The notes beneath the pieces are model-generated. The model was given only the letters and a program-made list of their open reading frames with translations. It searched no databases and was not told the origin of the DNA. Of a stretch of 64,000 nucleotides of DNA, positions 14,401-25,781 are shown piece after piece. The DNA lies in NCBI GenBank assembly GCA_030737835.1, contig JAUJYN010000049.1, forward strand, positions 358,581 to 422,580. The letters are read 5' to 3'. Both the position numbers and the translations under genes were made by a program. The stretch is from Acorus gramineus. Its lineage: Eukaryota > Streptophyta > Magnoliopsida > Acorales > Acoraceae. Every line of letters starts with the position of its first letter. Position 1 is the first letter of the stretch.

Positions 14401-17400
14401 TAAAATTAGGGAAATTTGAAATTCCTCACATTATTATTACAATTCAATGAACTCCAACAAAGAACCCAAGAAGAACAAAAATCAATAATCAGGAGTCGCT
14501 TGAACTAAGACATAGATTCACCATAAAATATATAACAAGAATCGGTTTAAATTAGGGGTTTTTGGACAAGAAAGAAAACGCAAACCCAAAGAAATGGTGA
14601 ATTAGGTAGTGGAGGAAACTTTGCCTGGTGCTGCTGCTTCTCTACGATGGAACCTGTGGACTTCCTTTCTGCGATTAAACAATTTCCATAAAGCGAGGGA
14701 AACAAATGAAATGAGAACGGCAGCCGAAGCTAAAGAAGCAATCCATATATTCTTCTTCTTCTTCTTCTTCTCTTGCTTCGTACATAACTCCGACGGACAA
14801 AGATCGAGGTTCCCTCCATAGCTGCCAATAAAGGAAAGTTTGGAAAGAATACCATCAACGATGGAGAGGCAGCGTTAACATCTCTGCTTGGTGATTGTTG
14901 ATGCACACAATGTCATTCCGAAAACCTGTCCTACGAGCAGTGGCTCGCCCGGTAAAGGACACCCTCCCACACGGGGAGGCGCTTGTTCTAATCTGAGTAC
15001 GTTTGGATGTGAAGTTGAAACTCTCGTATTCTTAAAATCTTATGCTTTAAAATTCTGATATTCTTAAAATCTTATATTTTATTAGATTTTCAACAGTAAG
15101 ATTTGTTGACCTAAGATTGTGGTTTGAAAAGCTAAACATGAAAATGTATTTGGATTTGAGTTTTAGAATTTTTAACTTTTCAAATTCAAAATCTACCTAA
15201 ACTCATATCCAAACGTACCCAAAAGAAGATACGAAAAAAATGGTATAGCGCAGTTGGGCCTCATGTCATGGGCCTATATACTAAAATTTTAGTGAAAAAG
15301 ATATACGCAGCCCCATTTTAGCTCTAGTTGCAGTCCATTTTTTTTAAAAAAAAAAAAAAATCATACACTCACCATTTGAAGTGTATGTTATTATATGAAA
15401 TCAAGTATATACTAAGATATATTAGTATATTTTTTTCATGATAAAAAAATAAAAAACAAAATTGGATCATAGAATCTCATGCACTATGATAGTGCAGTAT
15501 ATACTACGTTATCATAGCATATGGGGCTGTAAAACGGGCTGTAAAATGGATTGCGTGTATCAGCGCTCAAATTTTAGTCCCCTTTACAACATCATATACA
15601 TATGTTTTAATTTTTGAAAAATAATATAATTTAGATAAATGTTTATATATATGTATAATATATATATTTATATTTACATGTCGTTTGGATTCATTTATAA
15701 TAAATATGAAAAATATTTAACCAAATATAATTTGTTTAACAGCTATGAAAATATAAGCCTGGGATTCTAAATAGGATTGTGTAGGATGCTCTTCAATTAT
15801 AATGAAAAATATAATAATATATGTATTATATTCGTAACAATGTATATTTTAAAAAATATATTTCATTAATTAAATATATTTATAAATCATAAAATCAATT
15901 TGATTATTGATTCTAAACAGAGCATTGTCCATGTCTCCTAGATATATTTGGATCGTTATCCTTGTTTGGCAGTATCATAAAAAAATCAAATGGTTTATGG
16001 AAAAGTAGAGGTCATAGGAATATCGCAATTTCAGTGAGCTAAAACTGATGCAATCCATTCAACCCGATTTTTTAACCGTTTTTTATTTGGGTTTCCATTG
16101 ATCAGATTCGATCTAAATTCAAGCCTGGGTAAACTTGAACCTAATTGTGGTTAAGTTTAAATCCTGCTTATCCAATAGAAAAGGACAATTAATTAAATAA
16201 ATAAATAAATCACGTAGCAATATTAATCTTTCTTTTAAATAAATAAATATATAAATATCTTCATCAAGTACAAGGTCAGCTGTTAATTAATAGGAAGTCA
16301 CACCTCAAAGATAGTAGTTGACTGTTCATTTTCTCCAGAAGAGGTGGTGGGATTGATCCGCTTAGTTGATTGTTGGATAAATTCCTGTAAATCACACACA
16401 CACACTTGTATTTGACAGTATGATCTTTCAAAAGGATGCACAATTAAAAGCATTAATTCTTTCACTTACAAAACTTTCAGTGATGACATATTTGCTAGAA
16501 AGTTCGGCACTCTGCCTGTCAGGTTATTGTTGGATAGATCCCTGAATAAATAAAATGTTCCTTGAATGAGCAATGCATCATTTTTTTTCTTTTTTGAGAA
16601 AAGAGAGACCCTTGCTATCACCATTTGATTATCAAATCGAAGTTACAAGGTCTGAATTGAAGATGAAAAGATAAGAACATTTAACTAGTATAAACCACTG
16701 CAAGCTTTGAGCAATGAATCATTTTTAATAAATGATGTCAGTATGGGGTCATAATTTAGGCCTCAGAATTATGTTTAACCCATGTTTTCTTTTTATGGAT
16801 TTGTGTATACTTACAAGGTCTGGATTAAATCAATCTCAGCAAATGAAGGACTTATCTCACCATACAATCCACTGAAAGATAAATTCCTGAAAGAAAAAAA
16901 AAACATATGATGTGTGAGTTTCATTCATCCATTAATGATTGTCACCAACCAAAAGAGATTGATATATGGTGGGCTTACAAGGAAACAATCCTGGGCAGAC
17001 CGGAATCATTAGTGTTGCAATTCAAGCCATCCCAAGAGACATTTTGGAAGCATGGATCGCCACTCCAACCCTTCTTAATATTGTAAGTATTCTTTACGGT
17101 GATTATCGCTTCAACTGGAAAATCAATAAAGCAAGATCACTGGTTAATAACCACACTAGATAAGGTCTGTTTGAAAACAATTTTCAAAATAAATCATAAA
17201 AAAAAAAAATTCAATCAATTTTATAAGTTAATTGTCAAAACTAACCCTTATTTTTAATTTTAAAGATGGATTTTAATTGCAAAACGGAATCATTTTGGCT
17301 AGAGCAGGGCTAACACCTTGACCTAATTTTTTTTTATTTTATTTTTACAAAACGTGGTTTGTAATCATGACTCCTATGAATATTTTTAGGTTCTTATAAA

Positions 17401-20400
17401 AGCAAGGGAAAAATCCAGATAATTTCTTGTAAAATGTTTAAAATCCATATAATTTATTGATTCTTTTAAAGTTTATATAACTCTCTGAAAATACATATAA
17501 AAATTCAAATAACACCTTGAGTTAAATTTTATTAACCCTTGACTGAAAATATTGTATTTCAAAAAAACTTTTACAGTATATCAAAAACTAGAATAATCAA
17601 TGTAAATCACGATTTATTCTACAAATATTGTATTTTCAAACGTCGTCCCCTCAGTTTTTAAACTACAATACTTAAAAGTAATGGCATTAATTACCATCTT
17701 GTTCGTATGTTGGTGAGTACGACATCTCCAAAACATAGTACATCTCCGCCGCATTGAGAATGGGAGGCAGCGTGGACGCTGTCGTCTCTTCCATGGATAA
17801 CTTGTATGCGTTCGCCTTCCAAGGTCTTGTGGTGTATATCGTGTATGCGAAGAGGTAAGTCAGTTGGACAGGCTGGGGGAACACAATGCCACCGTTCAAT
17901 TTGACGATGAATTCTCTGGACTCATCTCTCTTCGGTGGCGTCAGCTCCTCGAAATGCAAGTAGATGTGATATCCATCTGGGAAAACGTTTGGCAATATGA
18001 TCTCCAAGGGCTGCTGTGTAACCGCGGTGCTCATCACCAGAGGTGGAAGGTTGAAACTGTTGTTGTCCTCCACCATGATAGGTGAAGTGGTGGCAATGGG
18101 ATTCAAGAGGGCATTTCGGACATATGGCTTCCAAATACGGTCCAAAGTATCCAACGGATACCTGCAACATGGTTCCATACATTGCATTATAAATATATAA
18201 ATATAAATATATTAAGGGCAATTAATAAAAATAACATATTTTAAATCAATATTAGCAAAAATAACAAGGGATGATAGGAAATATTTACAAAAACTAGCAC
18301 TGCTACCATTTTTTTTTTAAAACTGGATGCGTCACACGGCCCCTTCAGTAATTTTAAATTTTAAGGCGTCGTATATATATGGCGCATCCTTTGTTTTTCT
18401 GGTGGATCACTACTTATTCTTTGATTAAATAATAATTGATGAATTTTTTAAAAAAAAATATATTCTGTTGAGAAAAAAGAAAATCATGGAAGATCATAGA
18501 TTTGATAGAGATAATCATGGAAGATTAATTTATTTGATTAAATTTAATGGCTTGATTGAAGGAGAAAATCACTGAAGATCATGGACTCTTGAGTTTTTGT
18601 TGTTTTAAATATATCTAGTTGATACTGATAATCATGGAAGATTTATTTATTTGATTAAGTTTAATGGCTCAGATTGAAAGATTGAAGGAGAAAATCATAA
18701 ATCATGAAAGATTTTTAAGGATAGAGCTTTTGATGAGAAATATTATTTTTTTAGCCACTCAAATTTACTTAAAAAATTTAATCGATTAATAGAAACTAAT
18801 TTTCCATATAAAAAAATTTGGTCAACGCTGACCGATGCTAGTTTTTGCAAAGATTCCTCATCCAGTGCTATTTTTGCTAATATTGATTTAAATTATGCTA
18901 TTTTTGTTAATTACCCATATAATAAATATATATAATATACTTCTTCTTAAGATGTGATTTTTAATTTTAAAAAAATTAAAACATACGTGGATTGTGCCTA
19001 ACATTTTCTTGAAAAATAATAGTCACAGTTCATCACGACAAAAGAAAATAAACACCTATTTAAAAGGTGAAACTATGTTATGGTGGCAAGATAAGCTATT
19101 TTAATATGGAATGGGCTATTTTTTTTGTTTTGATTGTGTTTTAGTTAATCTTGTTAAAAAATGTAATAATAGAGTTTTTATTATTTTGTTTATGATATAT
19201 TAGTTGTGAATAAAACTTGAATAAGATCTATCAATCCTTGTTTATAAAAAGTGATTACAAGTGATTTGCAGGGTCGGTCCTGAGCATAGGTGCCCAAGGC
19301 ATAGTTAGCCTAGGGCCCTCACACTTGAAGAGCCTCTAATCATAAAAATGTTATTTATCCATATTTTATTGGGATTTTCTTTTGTTTTGTATTTAATTTT
19401 TATTTTAAATTTAGATTCTTCTCAACATTTTAAGTTTGTTCCTATTTTATTGAGATTTATTTTATTTGTCATTTGATTTGTAAAAATGAAACTTAGTTCA
19501 CACTTTTTTTCCAGATTTTATTTATTTTGGGTTTGTTTGTTAATCTTTCTCATTTGTTTTTATATTTTCTTTTTTTATCCCTACTTAATTGGGATTCTAT
19601 GTTTTGTTGGATAAAATCCATTTGCTAGTTTTATATTAATTATCATTCACATAGCAAAACATTATTGGGTTACATTTTATTTACATATGTTTTTGTTATT
19701 GTTTTTTATTTCTTTTTTTCATTCGGATTTTTTGTTTTATTTTTTGGACTAGTTTATTTGAACTTTAATTAAAAACTCATCCATATTTTTTATTTGTTTA
19801 TTTATTATTTTCCTTATTACTTCTGAAAATATTTAATTTTTTTATAATAATAATAAAAATAAATAAATTTAAATGAATTTAGGGAGTGGCTCCATATATA
19901 AAGAGACCGGATCCAGTCAAGACTAGATCCGATCAGTTCGGATAGTACCGAACTGGACGAAATGAAAATCTAACTGCATCACTTATAAATTGAACTGTAC
20001 AACCAATTGTTGGGTATATATTTCACTTTTTATTGATACTATGATACTTAGGAATTCATAATTTTCACGTTGTCCAGTTCAATACTGACTAAACTGACCG
20101 AATCCAGTCCTCACTGAATCCGATCCCATTTACAAGCTCTCTAGGCGTCATTTCTTTTCATCTCATAATTTATTATACTAATGAATAGAATAAATAAAAA
20201 CCAAACACACCTGATTGGGTATCGCCACTCTCCGTAGTTAATGCGTTGAATCAGACCAAGGATGAATCCTCCGTCGCACCACCGTAGTTGGCATCACGCA
20301 GTGGCCTCAATTCAAGACCCGATATGAAGGGCGGCGCTTCCCAGGCGGCGCCGGTGTTGACGAGGCACACCGACACGTTCTTCGTCCGCGAGACGTGTAC

Positions 20401-20981
20401 GATCTCGTAGTAGAAGCTCTGTGAGGCGTTCAGAAATAGAACGGTGACCCAGAAGTTGACGCCGACGTAAAGATCGAACCGCGGCGGTCGGTTCTGACCG
20501 TCGTAGTTGCCGTACATGAAATGAGTCCTTATCAGGTATCGGTTGCCTTTGCCACCACCAAAAGGACTTAAATTGTAACAGTTTCGAGTCCCGTTTGGGA
20601 AGCTCCGAAGCGTGTTATATAGTTGGGAGGGGTGCTCGTACTCATGTACGCGGAGGAGATCTGTCCGTTGACTCCGGTGTCTATGTAGTCATCGTCGGAA
20701 GTGTATATGATGTTGGTGGTTTCATCTTTGTAGCCGCCGTTTCTTTGGATGCCACAGTCTATGCTTATGAACCCTTTATTTTTTTGGGAAGGATTTGATT
20801 GATCAGTTAGAATAGTAGTTAGAACCAAAAACACAACATGGATGAGATGAGATGAGATAGATAAACCTGGTTGAGCATCAACGAGAACCACTGAAGCAGC
20901 GATGAGAAGAGAAATGCCGCAGAGAGTGACAAGCATTGTGATTGTCTCTGACTTCTCCAAGGGTTTGAAGGAGCCCTTCAT
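8425..20981 (-). CDS. malectin-like LRR receptor kinase copy 2, with two frame breaks (possible pseudogene)
   Basis: Predicted minus-strand exons: 20867-20981, 20211-20773, 17695-18161, 16979-17114, 16815-16886, 16470-16541, 16304-16384, 14625-14821, 12751-13061, 10665-10788, 9749-9811, 9009-9195, 8425-8815. In order they encode a signal peptide, malectin-like domain starting GFISIDCG, the GDPC motif (WSGDPC), three LRRs, a Lys-rich juxtamembrane segment and membrane helix, then the kinase ([36 protein letters not shown]). All phases fit except inside exon 2, where a base is missing near 20622-20634 (premature stop 20568-20570, product of about 106 residues) and another near 20251-20258 (stop 20251-20253). 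Intron 8 appears to have a GC donor (14623-14624). Without the breaks the product would be about 926 residues. It is either a young pseudogene or carries assembly errors. Confidence 0.88.
11383..11632. mobile_element. MITE-like element in intron of copy 2
   Basis: Inverted ends GGCCTAGTTTGCCAAAGGAA (left) and GGCTAGTTTAAAGGGATAAG (right, reverse strand). The interior (GGGGATAAAAGTTATTTTACC followed by a TCCCCATTTTTTG stretch) has a clear relative at 45683-45780 in an intron of copy 3. No coding content. Confidence 0.45.
13568..13785. mobile_element. MITE-like element in intron 8 of copy 2
   Basis: Left end GGTCCTGTTCGAATCCAATT; right end read in reverse is GGCTCCGTTTCAATTTTC. The imperfect inverted ends and the length of about 218 bp fit a Tourist-like MITE. 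Flanks TAT and TAC do not give a clean duplication. Confidence 0.4.
13954..13980. repeat. 27-bp poly-C run
   Basis: Uninterrupted C homopolymer of 27 bases inside intron 8 of kinase copy 2 (G run on the transcribed strand). Its exact length is likely unreliable in any assembly. Confidence 0.9.
14997..15218. mobile_element. MITE-like element in intron 7 of copy 2
   Basis: Ends GTACGTTTGGATGTGA (left) and GTACGTTTGGATATGA (right, reverse strand) match at 15 of 16 positions. About 222 bp, AT-rich, non-coding, directly left of another small element at 15299-15571. Confidence 0.6.
15299..15571. mobile_element. intronic MITE family Q, copy in kinase copy 2
   Basis: Inverted ends built of repeated blocks: left ATACGCAGCCCCATTTTAGC then TTGCAGTCCATTTT; right, reverse strand, ATACACGCAATCCATTTTAC then AGCCCGTTTTACAGCCCC. 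A central inverted piece (ATGATAGTGCAGTATATAC ... GTTATCATAG) is shared with related copies at 36270-36530 and 60426-60660. All three sit in introns of genes. Confidence 0.6.
18215..18915. mobile_element. long-TIR (Mutator-type) non-autonomous element in intron 2 of copy 2
   Basis: The first roughly 85 bp (18215-18299) and the last roughly 85 bp (reverse strand) match over most positions, sharing AATCAATATTAGCAAAAATA and CAAAAACTAGCA. Long TIRs with an unrelated AT-rich interior suit a Mutator-derived MITE. The interior holds a partial tandem duplication: a unit beginning GATAATCATGGAAGAT at about 18511 recurs about 117 bp later. Flanks are too AT-rich to define the duplication. Confidence 0.65.
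18916..20210. other. remainder of intron 2 of kinase copy 2, with repeat debris
   Basis: Mostly T-rich intron sequence. Near 19268-19320 the segment GGTCGGTCCTGAGCATAGG followed by GCCTAGGGCCC resembles a common plant interspersed repeat end. Near 19900-20130 there are short inverted segments (GACCGGATCCAGTC ... GACCGAATCCAGTCC) suggesting another decayed element. Neither has defined borders. Confidence 0.35.
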
Positions 20982-21010
20982 GTGTCTGTGTTTGAGAGGT
21001 TGGTGGGGGT

Positions 21011-21018
21011 TATATATA
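21011..21018 (-). promoter_or_regulatory. TATA box of kinase copy 2
   Basis: TATATATA lies only about 30 bp upstream of the first in-frame ATG (20981). Transcription normally starts 25-35 bp after a TATA box, so the first ATG would sit at or just beside the mRNA start. That favours the next in-frame ATG (20934-20936), which directly begins a hydrophobic signal peptide ([18 protein letters not shown]). Confidence 0.55.
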
Positions 21019-22386
21019 GGGTTTTCTTACCCTAATGCCTTTCTAGGGTCCTATTCTTAGCTAGTCACCCTGTAAAACAATCCAAGTCAAGTCAACAATA
21101 AAAAAATAAAAAAAGTCATAAGTTATATATCCATGCCCCTCCATCGATCACAGTATCACACGATGTTAATTAACGTCCAGTACTTAGCCCCGGTTAATTG
21201 GTTAATGTATCATGGGGGCAAACAATTACAAAATTACTATCTTTTAATTCTTTCAAACCCCTTCGGAAAACCCTAACCCACATGAAACCCTAACATTTCA
21301 TTCTCTCCTTCATCCCCTCTTCAATCTCTCCAAGTCCCATCTGCGAGAAACTCAAATCAATTGTCTTTGTCCCTTCTTTCACCCCATGAAATCACAAATT
21401 CCAAGTCATGAGAGGCGCTCGTTGTAGTCGATTGGGATAGTGTAATGTGAAATATTGGGTGGGAGGTTGAAAAAGAAGATGGAAGATGGGTATTTTGGTC
21501 TTTTCAACCTTTTTGACAACGGTGCAAATTAACAACAGTTTGATGAAAAAAAATTAACCCCAGTTCACGACAATTGGTCGCAAGGGTATGAATACTCAAC
21601 TTATGACTTTTTCCAGAGTATATTTGGACAAACTATACATTTTAAGCTGAGTGTATTTTGACAAAACTAAAATTTAGAAGAAGAAAAAAAACTTTAAAGT
21701 ATATATAATTTTTTAGATTTAATATAAAGAACATGCTTTATTACATTGTTGGGATGATATTTCAGATCTGGCATACTGATATCAAATGGTCATCATAAAG
21801 TATGGGTGTAGACTTAGGTCATACCACAAATTTGTGTTAGTTTATGCTTTGATGATGATTCTTATAAAAAAAAAATTATCTCGGATTTGTTTATAATACA
21901 ATGTACCATAAATGCTTAAAACACTAACTTATATATACGCTGTTAAACTAATGAATCCAATCAAACATTCATGCACCTTTTTTTTTCAAAGATTCAAAGA
22001 TGTGAAACAGTGAAAGCACGGTATGCGAGAGCCGTCTGTTGAAGTCTCCTCATCAGCTCTAAATCCCATGGGATTATTTATTCATTTTTTGGGGTAAAGT
22101 AAATCACATGGGATGTTGGCAATTAATTAAATGCTGTATAAGGAAGGACAAAAAACGAAACAACTGGGAATGAATGTGACTATTTGGTTTTCATTGTTGA
22201 TGTACAAAGACTTGGCCGTTGAATGAGTCTACCATGCATAGGTATGCTATAAAAACCTGACATTGACTAGGTCAATAGTTATCAAACCATGTGGATTCTT
22301 TTGTTTCTTTTGCCTTTGAGAATAGAGCAGGCTGGAATCTGTTCCTGGTTTTGTGGAGGGGGATTTAATTTTTGTCCTACACGATG
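21019..22386. other. upstream flank of kinase copy 2
   Basis: Left part of the head-to-head space between copies 2 and 3. No supported gene. It is AT-rich and contains no element ends that I could pair. Confidence 0.4.
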
Positions 22387-22764
22387 ATTGGTTCGGATTC
22401 TTTGTTTCCATTGGGAACATGAAATTAAACAGGGTTTTTTACCCAATAATTTACATCCTAGTGGGTAATATCACACGGATTTGTGATTTGTTTTATTATA
22501 AATGACTTTAGTGCACCTGTTAATGCAACCTCCCTTGGAGCCACACTTCAAAGCCTCGTATTATTTATTTGCAGGGATTGATTTGTAAGTTTTTTTTTAT
22601 TATATGTGACTTTGATGCGAGTGTTAGTGCAACTCTGGTGGAGTCCGTTTAACTTTTTTTTTTACTCCATCAATCCTTCTATTTAATTACCCATGTGGAT
22701 GTGTATATTATTATTGTGTAAAAATCTTGTTTCTGTTCCTGATGGAAACAAAGAATCCAAACAC
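22387..22764. mobile_element. inverted-repeat element with TIRs of about 30 bp
   Basis: Left end GGATTCTTTGTTTCCATTGG and right end (reverse strand) GGATTCTTTGTTTCCATCAG match closely and continue into GGAACA. Inside, a segment of about 60 bp (TTATTATAAATGACTTTAGTGC ...) recurs in diverged direct orientation as TTATTATATGTGACTTTGATGC, each followed by a GTTA(A/G)TGCAAC motif. Non-coding; superfamily not determined. Confidence 0.6.
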
Positions 22765-23439
22765 CAAGATGAGGGGTCACATCCCTCTTTCTCTGTATCT
22801 GTCTGTCCACACACACACACTCAACACTCACACTCACAATCACAAGAGTTAGTTGGGAGTAATAACATGAAGACTATCAAATTCTTGAACGTTGAATGAT
22901 TGTCTTTGAGTGGGGGGGCAGTTAAAGGGTATTTTCCAAATGGGATTGGGTTTTTTTTAGACTCGTGAGTATCAAAATTAATAGAGATAGAATTCAGTCA
23001 TTGTTGGATCCCTCAGTTTAAAGGATAGATCCCATTCTCAATTTATGTAGGGTTTACCAAAGATACCCACACATAAAGTTAACATAAATCAATTTAGAAA
23101 TTTTTTTTTTTGAAAAAATTAAATTATGCTCACCTTAATTATTTGAACCTATCTATTTATAACAATTTTCAAATTTCTATTGTTATCTTTTGTGATTGAT
23201 TTATTTATTGGGTTTTGTGGTTTGTGGATCTAATTTGAAACCAACATCCTCTAGGTATGATGATAAAGGTACCTCTCCTTAAATAGTGGACCCGAGTTTG
23301 AGTCTTGTCGGCTGTTAATAGGGACATATTTGTCAAGGAAAATTATTTACCAACAAAAAAAAAATTATCTTTGAAGGAATTAATTACAGTGTAACAAGTT
23401 TTATTTTAGTTTTTCTTCTCTTTTTTTTTTATTATTTAA

Positions 23440-23672
23440 GGGTCCGTTTGGAAACACGTATGAAAAATAAAATTTTAAATAAAGTGGCTTAAATAAACTT
23501 GATTCCTGGAAAGCGAATTTTTTCGCTTTTTAAAAAATCAACATTTTTGTACTAAAAACTGAAAGTAACTTTTTAATTAAGTGAGCTTTATAGAATGCGT
23601 TTGGCAACATTTTTTAGCATTCTGCTTAATTAAAAGTGGAATCGCTTTAATTAAGCAGAACCAAACGGGGCC
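23440..23672. mobile_element. Tourist-like (PIF/Harbinger) MITE, TAA duplication
   Basis: Inverted ends GGGTCCGTTTGG (left) and GGCCCCGTTTGG (right, reverse strand) are flanked by TAA on both sides (23437-23439, 23673-23675). At 233 bp, with internal fold-back AT-rich sequence (GCTTAATTAAAAG, TTTAATTAAGC), it fits the Tourist group well. Confidence 0.75.
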
Positions 23673-23909
23673 TAAGAGATGGTAGTTCTTCTTCTCTTTT
23701 TTTATTTTATTTTTTATAAAATAAAAATGAGGTTACAAATCCGAATAGGGGATGAGAAGAATTGAAAATTCTTCTAGTTTGTAATTACTTCTTTGTTTTT
23801 ATTTTTCACGTAACCACATCTAATTATGATTAAAAAAAATTCATTGTATTTTGTGCGTAAAACTCCTGCTTGGTTTTGGAGTGAAGGAGACAATTAGTAT
23901 AATTTCCCC

Positions 23910-24315
23910 GCCCCATTTGGATAGATAATTTATTCTGAGGTTTATGACTATTCTAGTACAAATAAAAATAAAGTGATTTTTTTGTTTGGTTGTATTTTGA
24001 ATTATTCTCATTACAAAACGTAATAATAAAAAAAAATTGTTTAGATAAAATGTGAATATATAAGGTGTGGATAAAAATTTATAAAAGGTGAAAAAATGAT
24101 GACATTTTATTTAACAGTGAGCCCACATATTCTGTTGAGTCGAATAACCTGGAATAACTAAATTCCATGGGTTTGCAGGAATCCGTATACCACTTTATAC
24201 CAATTAATTCTCGCATACAGATTCTCATTTTTTCTAATCTTTCAAACACCTATTTTGATATTATTCTGACTAATTTTCACTTATTCTGATACCATATTCT
24301 CCAACCAAATGGGGC
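23910..24315. mobile_element. MITE-like element related to the 7353-7910 family
   Basis: Left end GCCCCATTTGGATAGATAAT; right end, reverse strand, GCCCCATTTGGTTGGAGAAT. The interior shares TTTTTTGTTTGGTTG, TTATTCTCATT and AAAACGTAA motifs with the element at 7353-7910. Target duplication not resolved. Confidence 0.5.
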
Positions 24316-24438
24316 TAGAGTTTTTTCTTTACTGGTCAGTATGACCCTCAAAGGCATCTTGGCATACACGACATAAATTATTTCTTCTCAGGGTATGTTT
24401 GGCTGTACGATTGCAAAACTGATTCTGCAGGAATCTTA

Positions 24439-25781
24439 GGTGATGTTTGGTTCATCAAGTTTTCAGCACTTATTAGGTTGAATCCGAAAATTAAGTACTT
24501 TTTTTGTTAAAACATTGTTTGGTGGACACATAGAATCAGTAATTAAAAAATCTCTTTTAAAAAAAAAAACCCAACATTTCTTCAGTACTCGGAGATCACT
24601 TTTTATTCAGCAAGCGCCTTCCGTCGGTTGGTATTGCCTGTGAAAAGACAAAAATAACCCTGCCAAATTCCCCTAATTACCGAGGGTATTTAAACAACCT
24701 TTTTACACCCTCTCTCTCCTCCGAAGGCCCAAAATTGAGACCAGCCATTTGAGACCCTCCAAACCCTAGGTGCTCAATCACACCTTCTCCAGGAAAATCA
24801 AAGGTGCAGATTGAACACCAGCCTTCTTTTTGTAGCCATTACGACGGCGACTGCGGCGGTGTTTCTCGGTGGTGGTGGTCGGTGTTATGACAGCGATGGT
24901 AGCGGTGGTTCTTGGTGGTGGTGGTGGTGGTGACCGGTGTTATGACGGCGGTTAACGGTGTTGCGATGGGCGGACGGCAGCGGCTGCGGTGGTGGTTCTT
25001 AGTGGAGCCGTTGATGAAAGGTGGTGGTGTTGGGTCAAGGTGGTGGTGGTCGGTGTTACGACGGCAACGGCGGCAGCGGTGGTTCTTGGTGGTGGTGGTG
25101 ACCAGTGTTACGACGGCGGTTAACGGTGTTGCGATGGGCGGACAGCAGCGGCGGTGGTGGTGGTTCTTAGTGGAGCCGTTGATGAAAGGTGGTGGTGGTG
25201 GGTCAAAGTGGTGGTGGTGGAGCTCCGAATGGTGCAGTGGAGGTGAATGTGACCCTTCATGGTGGTGAATGGTGCAGAGGTGATGGGTGTTTTTGGTGGT
25301 GGTGGTGATTTATGTTAATAGTGGATATGGTGCTTTGGGTTTCTCGGTGGTGGTGGTTTATGTGGTGGTGGTGAATGGTGAAGAGGTGATAGGTGTTTTT
25401 GGTGGTGATGGTAATGAAAGGTAATGGTGGATCTGGTGCTGGGTTTCTTGGTGATGGTAAAATGTATCCGGTGGTGGTGAAGTATTCAATCAAACATCTA
25501 ATTGGTGTTACATGTATGTAATGGGACTAATAAAATATTTTTTTAAGTATTCAATCAAGCATTAAAATAACATTCAGCACTTATAAAATGGACTGAAATA
25601 CCCTCCTAATAAGCACATATGTTAAGTGGTCAACCAAACACACTTATCTAAATAACTACATAACATTTTCCGCTGAACCAAACACTTTTTATATGAACTC
25701 CTTAAAAATTATCAGCATAACCTGTTTCTGCACTTATTAATCAGTACTTAAAATCCGCATTCCGCAACGCCAAACGCCACC
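24439..25781. mobile_element. nested 1.3-kb PIF/Harbinger-like non-autonomous element
   Basis: Ends GGTGATGTTTGG and GGTGGCGTTTGG (reverse strand) with TTA on both sides (24436-24438, 25782-25784). Subterminal regions repeat the motifs TTCAGCACTTAT and AAGTACTTA. The centre is GC-rich, GGT-repetitive sequence preceded by a TC-rich, TATTTAAA-containing stretch, which could be a captured promoter and 5' leader; no transposase is present. Confidence 0.65.
24850..25240 (+). repeat. 168-bp tandem repeat plus GGT-rich sequence
   Basis: The segment starting GTTAACGGTGTTGCGATGGG at 24951 recurs at 25119 with few changes, giving a 168-bp period over about two units, embedded in degenerate (GGT)n that continues to about 25480. 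The long open frames here (Val- or Trp-rich) are by-products of the repeat, not genes. Confidence 0.75.

Noticed and set aside
14619-14624. Normal GT donor four bases after the GC donor in copy 2
   Set aside because: It would put the next kinase exon out of frame, whereas the GC site matches the phase used in copy 3.
17864-18085. Open frames antisense to the malectin exons (also at 35610-35960 and 32763-33056)
   Set aside because: Shadow frames of real exons; no domain, no own promoter signals.
20211-20260. Earlier splice donor (TTG|GTCTGA) to avoid the second frame break
   Set aside because: It leaves phase 0 while the next exon needs phase 2, and removes the conserved QRINYG region.
24912-25493. 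Long open frames rich in Val/Trp/Gly or His/Thr
   Set aside because: They come from degenerate GGT repeats; the two halves are a 168-bp tandem duplication and there is no recognisable domain.
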